Source: Paenibacillus terrae (lineage in GTDB: Bacteria > Bacillota > Bacilli > Paenibacillales > Paenibacillaceae). From it: a stretch of 64,000 bases of DNA. The notes beneath the pieces were generated by a model. The model saw only the letters and a list, made by a program, of their open reading frames with translations, made no database searches and was not told where the DNA came from. Where the stretch lies: positions 154,192-218,191 of the forward strand of contig NZ_PNXQ01000018.1 in the NCBI RefSeq assembly GCF_005217525.1, in the 5' to 3' direction. A program made the translations under genes and the position numbers. Positions 32,903 to 42,117 of this stretch are shown here, piece after piece. How positions within the stretch are numbered: the first letter of the stretch is position 1; each line of letters opens with the position of its first letter.

Positions 32903-33652
32903 TTACACGCCAGCGTTGTTTAACAAATCCTTGACAGCCACACTGACCATGATCAATCCTGCCACGGGAGGTACAAAAGCATTACTCGCAGGCGGCTGCT
33001 TCGCCTTCCGGATCTCAGGTGCGTTCGCAGGTACGATTTTTTTCGTAATCTCTTCACGCGGCTTCATCGGTTCCTCATCCGAAAATACGACCTTGACGCC
33101 TTTTTTAATGCCTTCCTTACGCAGCTTGGTGCGGATTACACGGGCAATCGGATCCATTTTCGTTTGGGAGATATCCGCCACTTGAAAACGGCTTGGGTCC
33201 ATTTTATTGGCCGCGCCCATACTGGAGATCATCGGTATACCCCGCTTCAAACATTCCTTGATCAAATGGATTTTGTAAATAATCGTATCCGAGGCATCCA
33301 GCACATAATCCAGATCGTACTTGAACAGCTCCTCATACGTTTCTTCCGTATAAAACATGTTCAGTGCAATCGCTTCACATTCAGGATTAATCAGCTTTAC
33401 ACGCTCTACCATCAGATCGGCTTTTTTTTGGCCTACCGTTGTCGTCAGCGCATGAATTTGGCGGTTAATATTGGTAATATCTACGACGTCTTTATCAATC
33501 AAAATGATTCGACCGACACCAGTCCGCGCCAGCGCTTCTACAGCAATGGAGCCGACACCGCCGATACCCAGCACGGCTACCGTGCTATTTTTCATAACCT
33601 CCAGACCCTCAGTTCCGATGGCCAGCTCTGTTCGTGAAAATTGATGCAGCAT
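32903..33652 (-). CDS. tcdA: tRNA threonylcarbamoyladenosine dehydratase TcdA (YrvM-like)
   Basis: ThiF/E1-like ATP-dependent enzyme that closes t6A37 of tRNA to its cyclic form. 249 residues; ATP fold VAVLGIGGVGSIAVEALARTG at residues 20-40, DKDVVDITNINRQ, DASDTIIYK, and ISSMGAANKMDP. The start at 33652 gives the usual MLHQFSRTELAIG; the frame begins with a GTG whose ribosome site would be missing, while GGGAGGG is upstream of the ATG. B. subtilis yrvM has the same neighbour, aspS. Confidence 0.9.
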   Translation of the reverse strand: MLHQFSRTELAIGTEGLEVMKNSTVAVLGIGGVGSIAVEALARTGVGRIILIDKDVVDITNINRQIHALTTTVGQKKADLMVERVKLINPECEAIALNMFYTEETYEELFKYDLDYVLDASDTIIYKIHLIKECLKRGIPMISSMGAANKMDPSRFQVADISQTKMDPIARVIRTKLRKEGIKKGVKVVFSDEEPMKPREEITKKIVPANAPEIRKAKQPPASNAFVPPVAGLIMVSVAVKDLLNNAGV

Positions 33653-33714
33653 ATGGTATATGCCCTCCCTCACTGATTTTAACTCTATACTTCAACTTTA
33701 TGCATACAAACCAC

Positions 33715-33746
33715 GAACCCATTATCCATAAGAGGGTAACGGGTTC
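33715..33746 (-). terminator. Terminator-like hairpin after aspS
   Basis: GAACCC...CC arm pairs with GG...GGGTTC using two G-U pairs. The T-run on the minus strand is weak; on the plus strand CATTTTTC follows a few bases later. Confidence 0.5.
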
Positions 33747-33808
33747 ATGGCATTTTTCTTAGCTATTCACAGGCCCCTATAAGGTACTTGTAAAATCAAA
33801 CATTCATC

Positions 33809-35587
33809 TTACGCTTTAGGAGCAACCGGCTTCGGAGCAAGACGGATATGAAGCTGCTCCAATTGAGCTTGATCCACTTCGGACGGTGCATCCATCAACA
33901 GGTCAGTCGCATTGGCTGTTTTCGGGAATGCAATCGTTTCACGCAGGTTTGTACGACCCGCAAGCAGCATCACCAGACGGTCAAAGCCGAAGGCAATACC
34001 GCCATGTGGAGGCGTACCATATTCGAACGCATCCAACAGGTAGCCAAATTTTTCTTTAGCTACTTCTGGCGATAGGCCGAGAGCATTGAACATTTTCTCC
34101 TGAACATCGCGTTTGTAAATCCGCATCGAGCCGCCGCCCACTTCGTAGCCATTCAGCACGATATCGTAGGCTTGGGCACGAACTTGACCCGGGTCTGTGT
34201 CCAAGACGGCAAGGTCTTCGTCCTTCGGACGAGTGAACGGATGGTGCTCTGCTACATAACGTTTTTGTTCTTCATCGTAGCCGAGCAGCGGGAAGTCTAC
34301 AACCCATGCAAATTTGTATACGTTGTCGTCGATCAGACCCAGTTGACGGCCAATTTTCAGACGAAGCGCGCCCAATACATCAGCGACTACTTTTTTGTTA
34401 TCCGCAGAGAAGAGCAGCAAGTCGCCTTCTTCGGCTCCCGTACGCTCTCTCAAAGCTTCGATTTCTTCCGGTGTAAAGAATTTAACGATAGGCCCCTTGA
34501 ATTCGCCTTCTTTTACTTGAATCCAAGCCAGACCTTTGGCACCATAACGTGCAGCATAAGGACCCAGATCGTCAATTTCCTTGCGGCTCCATGTGCCACA
34601 GCCCTTAGCATTGAGAACTTTAACCTCGCCGCCTTTTTCAATTACAGAAGCAAATACCTTCACGCCGCTGCTTGCCACGATATCATTGACATGAATCAGC
34701 TCAAGGCCAAAACGCAGATCCGGCTTGTCTGAGCCGTATTTGTCCATCGCATCGGCATGAGTAATCCGTTGGAACGGCGTTTCCAGTTCTACTCCAACCG
34801 TCTCTCTGAACAGCTTCACCATCAGTTGCTCCATCATTGGCAGCAAGTCATCCTGTTGCATAAAGGAGGTCTCAATATCGACCTGTGTAAATTCAGGCTG
34901 GCGGTCAGCACGCAAATCTTCATCACGGAAACAACGTGCAATTTGGTAGTAGCGTTCTACCCCACCCACCATCAGCAATTGCTTGTAAAGCTGTGGCGAT
35001 TGCGGCAAGGCGAAAAACTCACCATCATGCACACGGCTTGGCACCAGATAGTCACGTGCACCCTCTGGAGAGCTTTTTGTCAAAATCGGTGTTTCCACCT
35101 CGATGAAATCTTCACCGTCCAGGAAGTCACGGAATACTTTTGCTGCTTTGGAACGCAATTTCAACGTCTGGTGCATTTCCGGACGACGCAGGTCCAGATA
35201 GCGGTATTTCAAACGCAGCGACTCATCCACTTCCACGCCATCTTCAATGAAGAATGGAGGTGTTTTAGCTGCATTCAATACTTCGATTTCCGTAATACGT
35301 ACTTCAATTTCACCTGTAGGCAGGTTCGCGTTAATGGTTTCTGCATCACGCTTGACCACTGTACCCGTAACCTCCAGAACGTATTCACTACGAACACGGT
35401 CCGCAATTTGCAGCGCGTCACCAGAATATGCCGGGTTAAACACGATTTGTACAATCCCGCTGCGATCACGCAGGTCGATAAAAAGTACGCCTCCCAGGTC
35501 ACGACGGGTTTGTACCCAACCATTCAATGTAACTGTTTCTCCGATATGTGCATGGGTTAATGCCCCACATTGATGACTCCTTTTCAT
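33809..35587 (-). CDS. aspS: Aspartyl-tRNA synthetase
   Basis: Class II synthetase charging tRNA-Asp. About 592 residues. OB-fold N-terminus (HIGETVTLNGWVQTRRDLGG), motif 1 around LRSKAAKVFRDFLDGEDFIEVETP, motif 2 in RCFRDEDLRADRQPEFTQVD, a bacterial GAD insertion (about 310-420) and motif 3 GFDRLVMLLAGR. Start at 35587 with AGGAGTG upstream. It follows hisS by about 145 bases without a strong terminator and may share the T-box-controlled transcript. Confidence 0.95.
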   Translation of the reverse strand: MKRSHQCGALTHAHIGETVTLNGWVQTRRDLGGVLFIDLRDRSGIVQIVFNPAYSGDALQIADRVRSEYVLEVTGTVVKRDAETINANLPTGEIEVRITEIEVLNAAKTPPFFIEDGVEVDESLRLKYRYLDLRRPEMHQTLKLRSKAAKVFRDFLDGEDFIEVETPILTKSSPEGARDYLVPSRVHDGEFFALPQSPQLYKQLLMVGGVERYYQIARCFRDEDLRADRQPEFTQVDIETSFMQQDDLLPMMEQLMVKLFRETVGVELETPFQRITHADAMDKYGSDKPDLRFGLELIHVNDIVASSGVKVFASVIEKGGEVKVLNAKGCGTWSRKEIDDLGPYAARYGAKGLAWIQVKEGEFKGPIVKFFTPEEIEALRERTGAEEGDLLLFSADNKKVVADVLGALRLKIGRQLGLIDDNVYKFAWVVDFPLLGYDEEQKRYVAEHHPFTRPKDEDLAVLDTDPGQVRAQAYDIVLNGYEVGGGSMRIYKRDVQEKMFNALGLSPEVAKEKFGYLLDAFEYGTPPHGGIAFGFDRLVMLLAGRTNLRETIAFPKTANATDLLMDAPSEVDQAQLEQLHIRLAPKPVAPKA

Positions 35588-35741
35588 AATACACACTCCT
35601 GTTTATATTTTAGTGGTTGATAATATCTGATCAGCCGAAGGAAGTTCCACCCGACTGAATGTTGCTCGAACTTCGATACATATCTGTTCTGTTTGTTTCG
35701 TGCTACTGCATCACAGGTGATAATTAAAGATGATCTGAGTT

Positions 35742-36986
35742 TTAACCCAGCTCTTCCACCAGTTGATTCAGCTTGACGGTACGCTGCTCGCCAGTTTCCA
35801 TATTTTTCAGTGCAATTTCACCACGTACCAGCTCATCCTCGCCCAAAATCGCAGTATACCGCGCTTTAAAACGATCTGCTGATTTCATCTGTGCCTTCAT
35901 TTTGCGACCCAGATAATCTCGCTCAGCGGAAAATCCGGCTTGGCGCAGCTTGAACAACTGTCTGGTTACTTCCGTTTCTGCCGCTTCACCCAACGCCACC
36001 ATATATACATCCAGCGGCTTGGCTTCGTTCAGTTGGACACCCTGATGCTCCAGGATTAGCTGAATCCGCTCCAGTCCGATACCGAAGCCAATACCCGGCT
36101 GATCCGGTCCGCCCAGATCGCCAACCAATCCGTTGTAGCGTCCGCCTCCACCGATGGTGTCAATAGCTCCAATCCCTTCGGCTTTGAATTCAAACGCGGT
36201 CAGCGTATAGTAATCCAGCCCCCGTACCAAGCGCGGGTTGACTGTATATTCCACACCCATAGCGTCCAAATTTTGCTTCACCTTCTCAAAATGGTTGCTT
36301 GATTCCTCGTCCAAGCTATCCAAAATGGAAGGCGCACCGCCAAATTTGTCCTGGTCATCCTTGCTATCCAGCACGCGCAACGGGTTACGCTCAATACGCG
36401 CTTGGCTCTCTTTGGTCAATGTATCCTTGATCGGCAACAGGAAATCCACCAGATGCTGACGGTAAGCTGCACGACTAGCTGCATTGCCGACTGAGTTAAT
36501 TTCTACCTCTACCCCTTTCAAGCCCAGCTCACGGCAGAACTGATACCCGAAAGCGATAACCTCTGCGTCCAGTGCAGGATCTACTGCACCTAAAGCTTCG
36601 ATACCAAATTGGTGGAACTGGCGCTGACGTCCAGCCTGTGGACGCTCATAGCGGAACATTGGACCGATATAATACAGCTTCGTTACATCCGGCTCCCCGT
36701 ACAGCTTGTTCTCCACGTAGGAGCGAACCACGCCTGCTGTCCCTTCCGGACGCAGAGTCATACTGCGTTTTCCCTTATCCTCAAAGGTGTACATTTCCTT
36801 TTCCACCACATCCGTTGTTTCACCCACACCCCGAACGAACAAATTCGTTTGCTCGAACATTGGTGTACGGATTTCACGATAATTAAAGCGGCGGCTAATT
36901 TCGCGGGCTTTTTCCTCGACAACTTGCCATCTTTCTACATTGCCCGGCAGCAAATCCTGCGTTCCCGTTGGTTTTTGAAAGGCCAT
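35742..36986 (-). CDS. hisS: Histidyl-tRNA synthetase
   Basis: Class II synthetase for tRNA-His. About 414 residues from MAFQKPTGTQDLLPG. Motif 2 FRYERPQAGRQRQFHQFG, the histidine signature LVRGLDYYTLTAFEF and motif 3 GFGIGLERI are present, and the C-terminal anticodon domain ends VKLNQLVEELG. The ATG at 36986 has GGGGGG eight bases upstream; the longer frame runs into the T-box leader and is not used. Downstream of a T-box leader (37032-37398). Confidence 0.95.
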   Translation of the reverse strand: MAFQKPTGTQDLLPGNVERWQVVEEKAREISRRFNYREIRTPMFEQTNLFVRGVGETTDVVEKEMYTFEDKGKRSMTLRPEGTAGVVRSYVENKLYGEPDVTKLYYIGPMFRYERPQAGRQRQFHQFGIEALGAVDPALDAEVIAFGYQFCRELGLKGVEVEINSVGNAASRAAYRQHLVDFLLPIKDTLTKESQARIERNPLRVLDSKDDQDKFGGAPSILDSLDEESSNHFEKVKQNLDAMGVEYTVNPRLVRGLDYYTLTAFEFKAEGIGAIDTIGGGGRYNGLVGDLGGPDQPGIGFGIGLERIQLILEHQGVQLNEAKPLDVYMVALGEAAETEVTRQLFKLRQAGFSAERDYLGRKMKAQMKSADRFKARYTAILGEDELVRGEIALKNMETGEQRTVKLNQLVEELG

Positions 36987-37031
36987 TAACATATCCCCCC
37001 GTCTGTGTATTTCTTGTTTCAATATAAAACA

Positions 37032-37073
37032 AAAAATCCCTCGCCCTGTTAAATTAACAGGGACGAGAGATTG
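37032..37073 (-). terminator. T-box terminator
   Basis: Stem of about 14 bp (CTCGTCCCTGTTA with TAACAGGGCGAG) and a T-run in front of the hisS ribosome site; part of the T-box switch. Confidence 0.85.
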
Positions 37074-37398
37074 TCGTTTACGAATCACCCGTGGTACCAC
37101 CCACATTCCGGAGTTTGCCTGGACAACCAGCGTAAAAACCGCTCAGTGCCCGTCAGCATTGCGCTGACTCCGCTCATACGTATAACGCCCGTAACGCGCA
37201 GTACGGCTATTATGCAGGATCATCGGCTATTTGGTACAATTACCATGTACTCTAAGCGTATATTCCTCAATTGTTCGCCGTCTGTTCTCGGGGAAGTCAT
37301 TCGTCCGCTCATCAAGGGAATTTTTACAGCCTGGAAATTCCTCTCTGCACTTGTGGGTTCGGAGTACTTGGTCCCGTCATCAAATCATTTTTCATTAT
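37032..37398 (-). ncRNA. T-box leader of hisS(-aspS)
   Basis: On the minus strand: AGAGAG of stem I at 37346-37341, the T-box GGGTGGTACCACGGGT at 37102-37087, then a terminator whose arms CGTCCCTGTTA and TAACAGGGCG (37032-37073 region) are followed by ATTTTTTG. Uncharged tRNA would favour the antiterminator formed by the T-box and let hisS be read. Near the place expected for the specifier the sequence is GAATGACTTCC; GAC (Asp) at 37298-37296 is a candidate codon, and no His codon is obvious there. Confidence 0.88.
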
Positions 37399-37404
37399 TT
37401 TATG

Positions 37405-37433
37405 ATTTTAAAGAACCGCTTCGACAAAGTCAA
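37405..37433 (-). promoter_or_regulatory. Sigma-A promoter of the hisS T-box transcript
   Basis: TTGACT (37433-37428) and TAAAAT (37410-37405) with exactly 17 bases between, placing the RNA start near 37398, just before stem I. Confidence 0.75.
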
Positions 37434-37479
37434 GACATTCCCTTCACAATAAGACAAATAAGTCCTATAAAAAGAAAAT

Positions 37480-37504
37480 AACCTGCGGAAACGGTCCGCA
37501 GGTT
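37480..37504 (-). terminator. Terminator of the gene at 37654-38106
   Basis: Perfect stem AACCTGCGGA/TCCGCAGGTT with a five-base loop; on the minus strand ATTTTCTTTTTA follows. Confidence 0.8.
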
Positions 37505-37653
37505 CAAAAGATATATCAAAAGGGGGTCATGCTGTTATTATAAACAACGAATATTAAGGAATGATGTTTCGAATGTTACATTTGTATTACAGCCGTTTCT
37601 ATAACAACTGAATTCCTCATTTTGTCGACAAACCTGTGACGATTTTTTCAGCT

Positions 37654-38106
37654 TTAATCCAGCCGTGCTACATAACCGCGATTTGAACGAAGCTTATAAA
37701 TGACCTCATCGTAATCTGCATCATTCACCTTCGCGGACAATACATACCGCAACTCATCCTGATCACCGTTAATGTAGACGTCTGTCGCATGAAGTAGGCC
37801 TGTGTCGTGATCCGTCGTTCCGCTGCGGTCTTCGTTCAAATCCCTGCGTGCAGTGTCACGGTCAGCCTCGCCATTCTCCGCCTCTGGAATAATGTTCTCA
37901 CCATAAGCCCCAGCGACAGGTATCGCCGTGCCAGCAGTGCCAGTGTTGTTATAGGGTAACATTGGGATTAATACCCGCGCGTCCCTGCCGAGCGCATCAT
38001 CCAGCGCACCTACCTCCAAATGCTCCGTTCTATAGGCTTGCAGCGAGGCTCTGGCGCCCTCAGCTTCGTCCTCAGTGCGAAAATAAGCCTGAATTTGCTT
38101 TGCCAT
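37654..38106 (-). CDS. Hypothetical protein, stress-protein-like N-terminus
   Basis: A 150-residue, strongly acidic soluble protein. The N-terminus KQIQAYFRTEDEAEGARASL looks like the ferredoxin-like start of small general-stress proteins (YflT or DUF1269-like), followed by a Gly/Asp/Arg-rich linker (EADRDTARRDLNEDRSGTTD) and a second copy of a similar fold (YVLSAKVNDADYDEVIYKLR). Function unknown. It lies near a PfpI-type gene, another family often linked to stress, and has its own terminator. Confidence 0.6.
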   Translation of the reverse strand: MAKQIQAYFRTEDEAEGARASLQAYRTEHLEVGALDDALGRDARVLIPMLPYNNTGTAGTAIPVAGAYGENIIPEAENGEADRDTARRDLNEDRSGTTDHDTGLLHATDVYINGDQDELRYVLSAKVNDADYDEVIYKLRSNRGYVARLD

Positions 38107-38156
38107 ACCAAATCCTCCTCAAAATGGGATTGTACAGGCATGAATTCCAGTGGAAT

Positions 38157-38663
38157 TTACAGTACCTTCAACAGCTCACGCACAAAAGCAGGCTCATCTT
38201 TAGGTGTACGAGACGTAATAAAGTTTCCGTCCACAACCGCCTCGCGATCCTCAAAATGCGCACCCGCATTAATCAAGTCATCCTTCAAAGGAGGATAAGC
38301 TGTAATCGTCCGTCCCTGTAACAAATCAGCGCTCGCCAAAATTTGCGGACCGTGGCAAATCGCGCCGATCGTTTTCTTTGCTTCATTAATTTCAGTCACA
38401 AATTTTAGAACATACGCATCCAGACGCAGATTTTCCGGGGATGATCCGCCGGGAATAACGACAGCATCATAGTCACTTGACTCCACATCCGCAATGGCCT
38501 TTTCGATGGTGTAGCTTGCTTTTCCCTGCTTGCCGTTCACCTTTTCGCCTTGTTTTAGCCCGATAATATCCGCCTCATGTCCGGCTTTCTTTAACTCATC
38601 GTAGGGCACTTGCATTTCGGAATCCTCAAATTGGTCGGCCAACAAAAACGCAATTTTACTCAT
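38157..38663 (-). CDS. DJ-1/PfpI family protein (YhbO/YraA-like)
   Basis: 168 residues, the length of single-domain PfpI proteins. The catalytic Glu is in DQFEDSEM near residue 15 and the nucleophilic Cys with its His in GAICHGPQIL near residue 105. Relatives act as glyoxal or protein deglycases or hydrolases and are induced by stress; the substrate is not decided. 50 bases separate it from the 37654 gene on the same strand, so cotranscription is possible. Confidence 0.85.
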   Translation of the reverse strand: MSKIAFLLADQFEDSEMQVPYDELKKAGHEADIIGLKQGEKVNGKQGKASYTIEKAIADVESSDYDAVVIPGGSSPENLRLDAYVLKFVTEINEAKKTIGAICHGPQILASADLLQGRTITAYPPLKDDLINAGAHFEDREAVVDGNFITSRTPKDEPAFVRELLKVL

Positions 38664-38800
38664 AATCGTTCAGATCTCCTTTCCGATTATCCTCAAGACG
38701 AGTTGTAAGTTAAGTTTGTAACAATTTTCATTTGTCTACCACGCTTTGTTATTACCCGCTTGATCTATTTTTATAACAATTCGAAGCAGTGAAAAAGAAA

Positions 38801-38820
38801 AAGGAGCCTCTCGGCTCCTT
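38801..38820 (-). terminator. Terminator of the small gene at 38823-38984
   Basis: AAGGAGCC/GGCTCCTT with a TCTC loop, followed on the minus strand by TTTCTTTTTC. It starts two bases after the stop codon of the small gene. Confidence 0.8.
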
Positions 38821-38822
38821 CC

Positions 38823-38984
38823 CTACCTGCGTGGCAAAGCGCCACGTCCCGGCTTGTCCATAGCTGATGCAACATGCTGCAATAACGTATCACTCTCACG
38901 AGCGAGGCTGGTTGCCTCCTGAATGCTACCGGGAAAAAAAAGTGCAGCAGTTCGATAACCGTCCATTTTCGGGGTTTGACGCAT
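38823..38984 (-). CDS. Small protein of unknown function
   Basis: About 53 residues (MRQTPKMDGYRTAALFFPGS, then IQEATSLARESDTLLQHV). The start at 38984 has AGGAGAG eight bases upstream; the longer frame has none. A strong terminator follows directly, which argues that the frame is used. No domain recognised. A competing frame at 38771-39004 on the same strand runs through the terminator and is rejected. Confidence 0.5.
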   Translation of the reverse strand: MRQTPKMDGYRTAALFFPGSIQEATSLARESDTLLQHVASAMDKPGRGALPRR

Positions 38985-39085
38985 AGTTTCGTCTCTCCTG
39001 TCACCCTTAAAGCTATCCATCTGGCTAAACACCAGCGGAGATGACATTATCCTCCCCTTGAACGGTCATTTTATACTGCTCCAGG

Positions 39086-39532
39086 TTACGAACGTTCGCT
39101 ATCCAGAATCAGCGTTACCGGACCCCAGTTGGTCAATGACACATCCATCATGGCCCCGAAAATTCCCGTCTCGACCTCCAAGCCTTTTGCTCTTAGCTGA
39201 CTGTTGAAAAAATCATACAGCTTCTCTGCTTCCTCAGGCTTGGCCGCCCCCATGAAGTTCGGTCTTCTGCCCTTACGGCAGTCACCATACAGCGTAAACT
39301 GAGAGACGGACAAAATAGCTCCGCCAACATCCAGCACACTGTCGTTCATTTTGCCTTCAGTATCCTCAAATATACGTAATCCCGCTGTTTTGTCCGCTAA
39401 ATAAACGGCATCGGCCGCCGTATCTCCCTGACCAATACCAACCAGCAGCATCAATCCGGTTCCGATCTTGCCGACCACCTTTTGATTAACCGCTACCTGA
39501 GCGTCTTTACAGCGTTGAATAATAATCTTCAT
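39086..39532 (-). CDS. dtd: D-aminoacyl-tRNA deacylase
   Basis: Removes D-amino acids (and Gly from tRNA-Ala) from tRNA. 148 residues from MKIIIQRCKDAQVAVNQ. The conserved SVSQFTLYGDCRKGRRPNF and the late GIFGAMMDVSLTNWGPVT (G-x-F-G-A-x-M and N-x-G-P-V-T active-site loops) are complete. It lies downstream of relA as in many Firmicutes. Confidence 0.95.
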   Translation of the reverse strand: MKIIIQRCKDAQVAVNQKVVGKIGTGLMLLVGIGQGDTAADAVYLADKTAGLRIFEDTEGKMNDSVLDVGGAILSVSQFTLYGDCRKGRRPNFMGAAKPEEAEKLYDFFNSQLRAKGLEVETGIFGAMMDVSLTNWGPVTLILDSERS

Positions 39533-39670
39533 CGCCTGTCCGATGTCTCCTTTATCCTTGCCCTTTAAAAGCCTCCTACAGGCACGCCACGTCTCTTTTA
39601 GCAACATAACGTGGTCTCTATACCAAAATGCGTTACAAAGGCTGTAAACCTATTTTCATACCCACATGGT

Positions 39671-41848
39671 CTATTGCATAATCCGGTGAACAGTGTACAC
39701 ATCTTTCACCCGTTTGATTCGTTCAACAACAGAGTGCAAATGATCCGTATTGCGGATGAGAATCGTAATGTGAATCATCGCCATTTTATTTTTGTCTGTA
39801 CGGCCTGTAACGGCTGAGAAGCTGGTTTTATTTTCTGAAATAGCCTGAAGCACCTCGTTCAACAAGCCGTTACGATCATGTCCCGTAATCTCAATATCGA
39901 CGCTGTAATTCACTTCTGCGGCTTCTTCCCACTCAACCTCGATCACACGCGCCTGATCTTCGCCTGTACCCGAAGGAATATTAGGACAATCCGTGCGGTG
40001 AACAGATACCCCGCGTCCACGTGTTACATAACCGATGATGTCGTCTCCAGGCACGGGATTACAACATCGTGCAAAACGTACGAGCAAATTGTCGACGCCT
40101 CTGACACTGACACCATTGGTCGGTGTTTTTTTCCGTTCGCCCTGCGGCTTATATTCCTTGACCTCAGACGTCAACTCAATCAGTCGTGCCTCTTCTTGCT
40201 CCCGGCGCAGCTTCTCGGTTAGACGTGTACAGACCTGCGCTGCTGTAATCCCGCCAAAACCGATGGCAGACAGCATATCCTCGATATCGTTAAAAGAAAA
40301 CTTTTGCGCAACTTCCTGAAGCTTGTCGTCGCTCATCCACACCGAAGGCTCTATATCGCGTTTTCTCAGCTCGCGTTCCAGATTCTCACGGCCTTTTTCG
40401 ACATTCTCCTCACGCTTTTCCTTCTTGAACCACTGCTTGATTTTACTGCGCGCGTGAGAGGACTGAGCAATTTTGAGCCAGTCCTGACTAGGTCCATAGG
40501 AATGCTTGGACGTCATAATTTCGACGATATCGCCGGTTTTAAGCCGATAGTCCAGCGGCACAATTCTTCCGTTTACCTTGGAGCCAATTGTGCGGTTCCC
40601 GACTTCGGTATGGATCCGGAAAGCAAAGTCCAGCGGAACCGATCCGGCTGGCAGCTCAATAACCTCTCCTTTTGGCGTAAATACAAAAACAAGGTCGGAG
40701 AAAAAGTCCATTTTGAGCGATTCCACAAATTCCGACGCGTCCTTCGCCTCATTTTGCAACTCCAGAATTTCGCGAAAAAAGGTGATTTTATCCTCAAAAT
40801 TGGTGTTATTCGATCCATTTCCTTCTTTGTAGGCCCAGTGAGCCGCGATACCGAACTCAGCAGTACGGTGCATATCCACCGTGCGAATCTGTACCTCGGT
40901 TGGTTCGCCATTCGGACCTACTACTGTCGTATGAAGGGACTGATACATGTTGGCCTTAGGCATGGCAATATAATCTTTAAACCGCCCCGGCATCGGCTTC
41001 CACAATGTATGGATAATGCCCAGTGTGGCATAGCAGTCCTTAATGTTATCCACAATGATCCGAATCGCCAGCAAATCATATATTTCATTGAATTGCTTGT
41101 TTTTCGTCGTCATTTTTTTAAACACACTGTAAATATGCTTGGGACGCCCGGATAGATCGGCCTGAATGCCCATCTCTTCCAGCTTCTCAGCGATGCGTTC
41201 TATAACGTTATCAATAAACTGCTCTCGCTCTGCCCGCTTCTTATGCATCAAATTGGCGATGCGATAATATTGCTGAGGATTCAGATAGCGCAAAGCAATA
41301 TCTTCCATTTCCCATTTAATCGCTGAAATACCCAGTCGGTTCGCAACCGGACAGAAAATTTCCAACGTTTCATAAGCGATCCGGCGCTGGCTTTCCTCAG
41401 ACTGGTATTTCAAGGTGCGCATGTTATGCAGACGATCTGCCAACTTGATGACAATGACGCGAATGTCCTGTGCCATGGCAATAAACATTTTTCGATAATT
41501 TTCGTTCTGTTGTTCTTCCTTGGAACGGAACTGGATACGCTCCAGCTTCGTCAGACCATCGACAAGCATCGCACATGTATCGCCAAAATGCTCGCGAATC
41601 TGCGCCAAAGACACCGTCGTATCCTCCACAACGTCATGTAAAAGAGCGGCGATAATGGAGATGGTATCCATCTGCATATTAACGACGATATCAGCAACCG
41701 CAAGCGGATGCAGAATATAAGGTTCACCGGACTTGCGAGTCTGGCCTGAATGGGCCTGCTCGGCAAAATCGTAGGCTTCCCTGATGCGGATAAGATCTGC
41801 TTCTCTGGTATAGGCCCCGGCCTTTTTAAGTAATTGCTCTATCCCCAT
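39671..41848 (-). CDS. relA: Bifunctional (p)ppGpp synthetase/hydrolase RelA/SpoT
   Basis: 725 residues with all domains in order: HD hydrolase (HSGQTRKSGEPYILHPLAV and LLHDVVEDT, about 35-80), synthetase (about 240-350, with NMYQSLHTTVVGPNGEPTEV), TGS (about 395-455, VFTPKGEVIELPAGSVPLDF), a zinc-finger-like segment with RFARCCNPVPGDDIIGY, and a C-terminal ACT domain (VDIEITGHDRNGLLNEVLQ). The intact HD motif indicates both hydrolase and synthetase. It stands before dtd. Confidence 0.95.
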   Translation of the reverse strand: MGIEQLLKKAGAYTREADLIRIREAYDFAEQAHSGQTRKSGEPYILHPLAVADIVVNMQMDTISIIAALLHDVVEDTTVSLAQIREHFGDTCAMLVDGLTKLERIQFRSKEEQQNENYRKMFIAMAQDIRVIVIKLADRLHNMRTLKYQSEESQRRIAYETLEIFCPVANRLGISAIKWEMEDIALRYLNPQQYYRIANLMHKKRAEREQFIDNVIERIAEKLEEMGIQADLSGRPKHIYSVFKKMTTKNKQFNEIYDLLAIRIIVDNIKDCYATLGIIHTLWKPMPGRFKDYIAMPKANMYQSLHTTVVGPNGEPTEVQIRTVDMHRTAEFGIAAHWAYKEGNGSNNTNFEDKITFFREILELQNEAKDASEFVESLKMDFFSDLVFVFTPKGEVIELPAGSVPLDFAFRIHTEVGNRTIGSKVNGRIVPLDYRLKTGDIVEIMTSKHSYGPSQDWLKIAQSSHARSKIKQWFKKEKREENVEKGRENLERELRKRDIEPSVWMSDDKLQEVAQKFSFNDIEDMLSAIGFGGITAAQVCTRLTEKLRREQEEARLIELTSEVKEYKPQGERKKTPTNGVSVRGVDNLLVRFARCCNPVPGDDIIGYVTRGRGVSVHRTDCPNIPSGTGEDQARVIEVEWEEAAEVNYSVDIEITGHDRNGLLNEVLQAISENKTSFSAVTGRTDKNKMAMIHITILIRNTDHLHSVVERIKRVKDVYTVHRIMQ

Positions 41849-42117
41849 TCTGCTCTATTCCGTGTCCTTTCTATGCAAAATGGAACCCGCCGATCAATGT
41901 CGCGCAAAGGTTCCCTTTTAAAAGTGATTTCCTACAATTATGACGGTTACCACGTCACACGTCAACTGTTACAGGTTTGGTATTGTCGTGTCATTCCGAC
42001 ACATATAGGTCAATGAAATCAGGATTGTTGGCGAAATGAAACGAATTATATTGAAAAAAATACGAAAAGTAATTAATGTATATAAGAATAATTGAAAGAA
42101 CTAAGGAGTGAACTGCG
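41849..42117. other. Divergent relA/uracil permease intergenic region
   Basis: 270 bases that must hold both promoters. No PyrR-type attenuator, riboswitch or other known element was recognised. Confidence 0.45.

Noticed and set aside
33674..33808. 6S RNA gene near aspS
   Set aside because: In B. subtilis I recall one in this neighbourhood, but this gap is too short and has only a terminator-like hairpin.
36987..37106. N-terminal extension of HisS
   Set aside because: The extra codons lie in the T-box terminator and antiterminator, so they are leader RNA, not protein.
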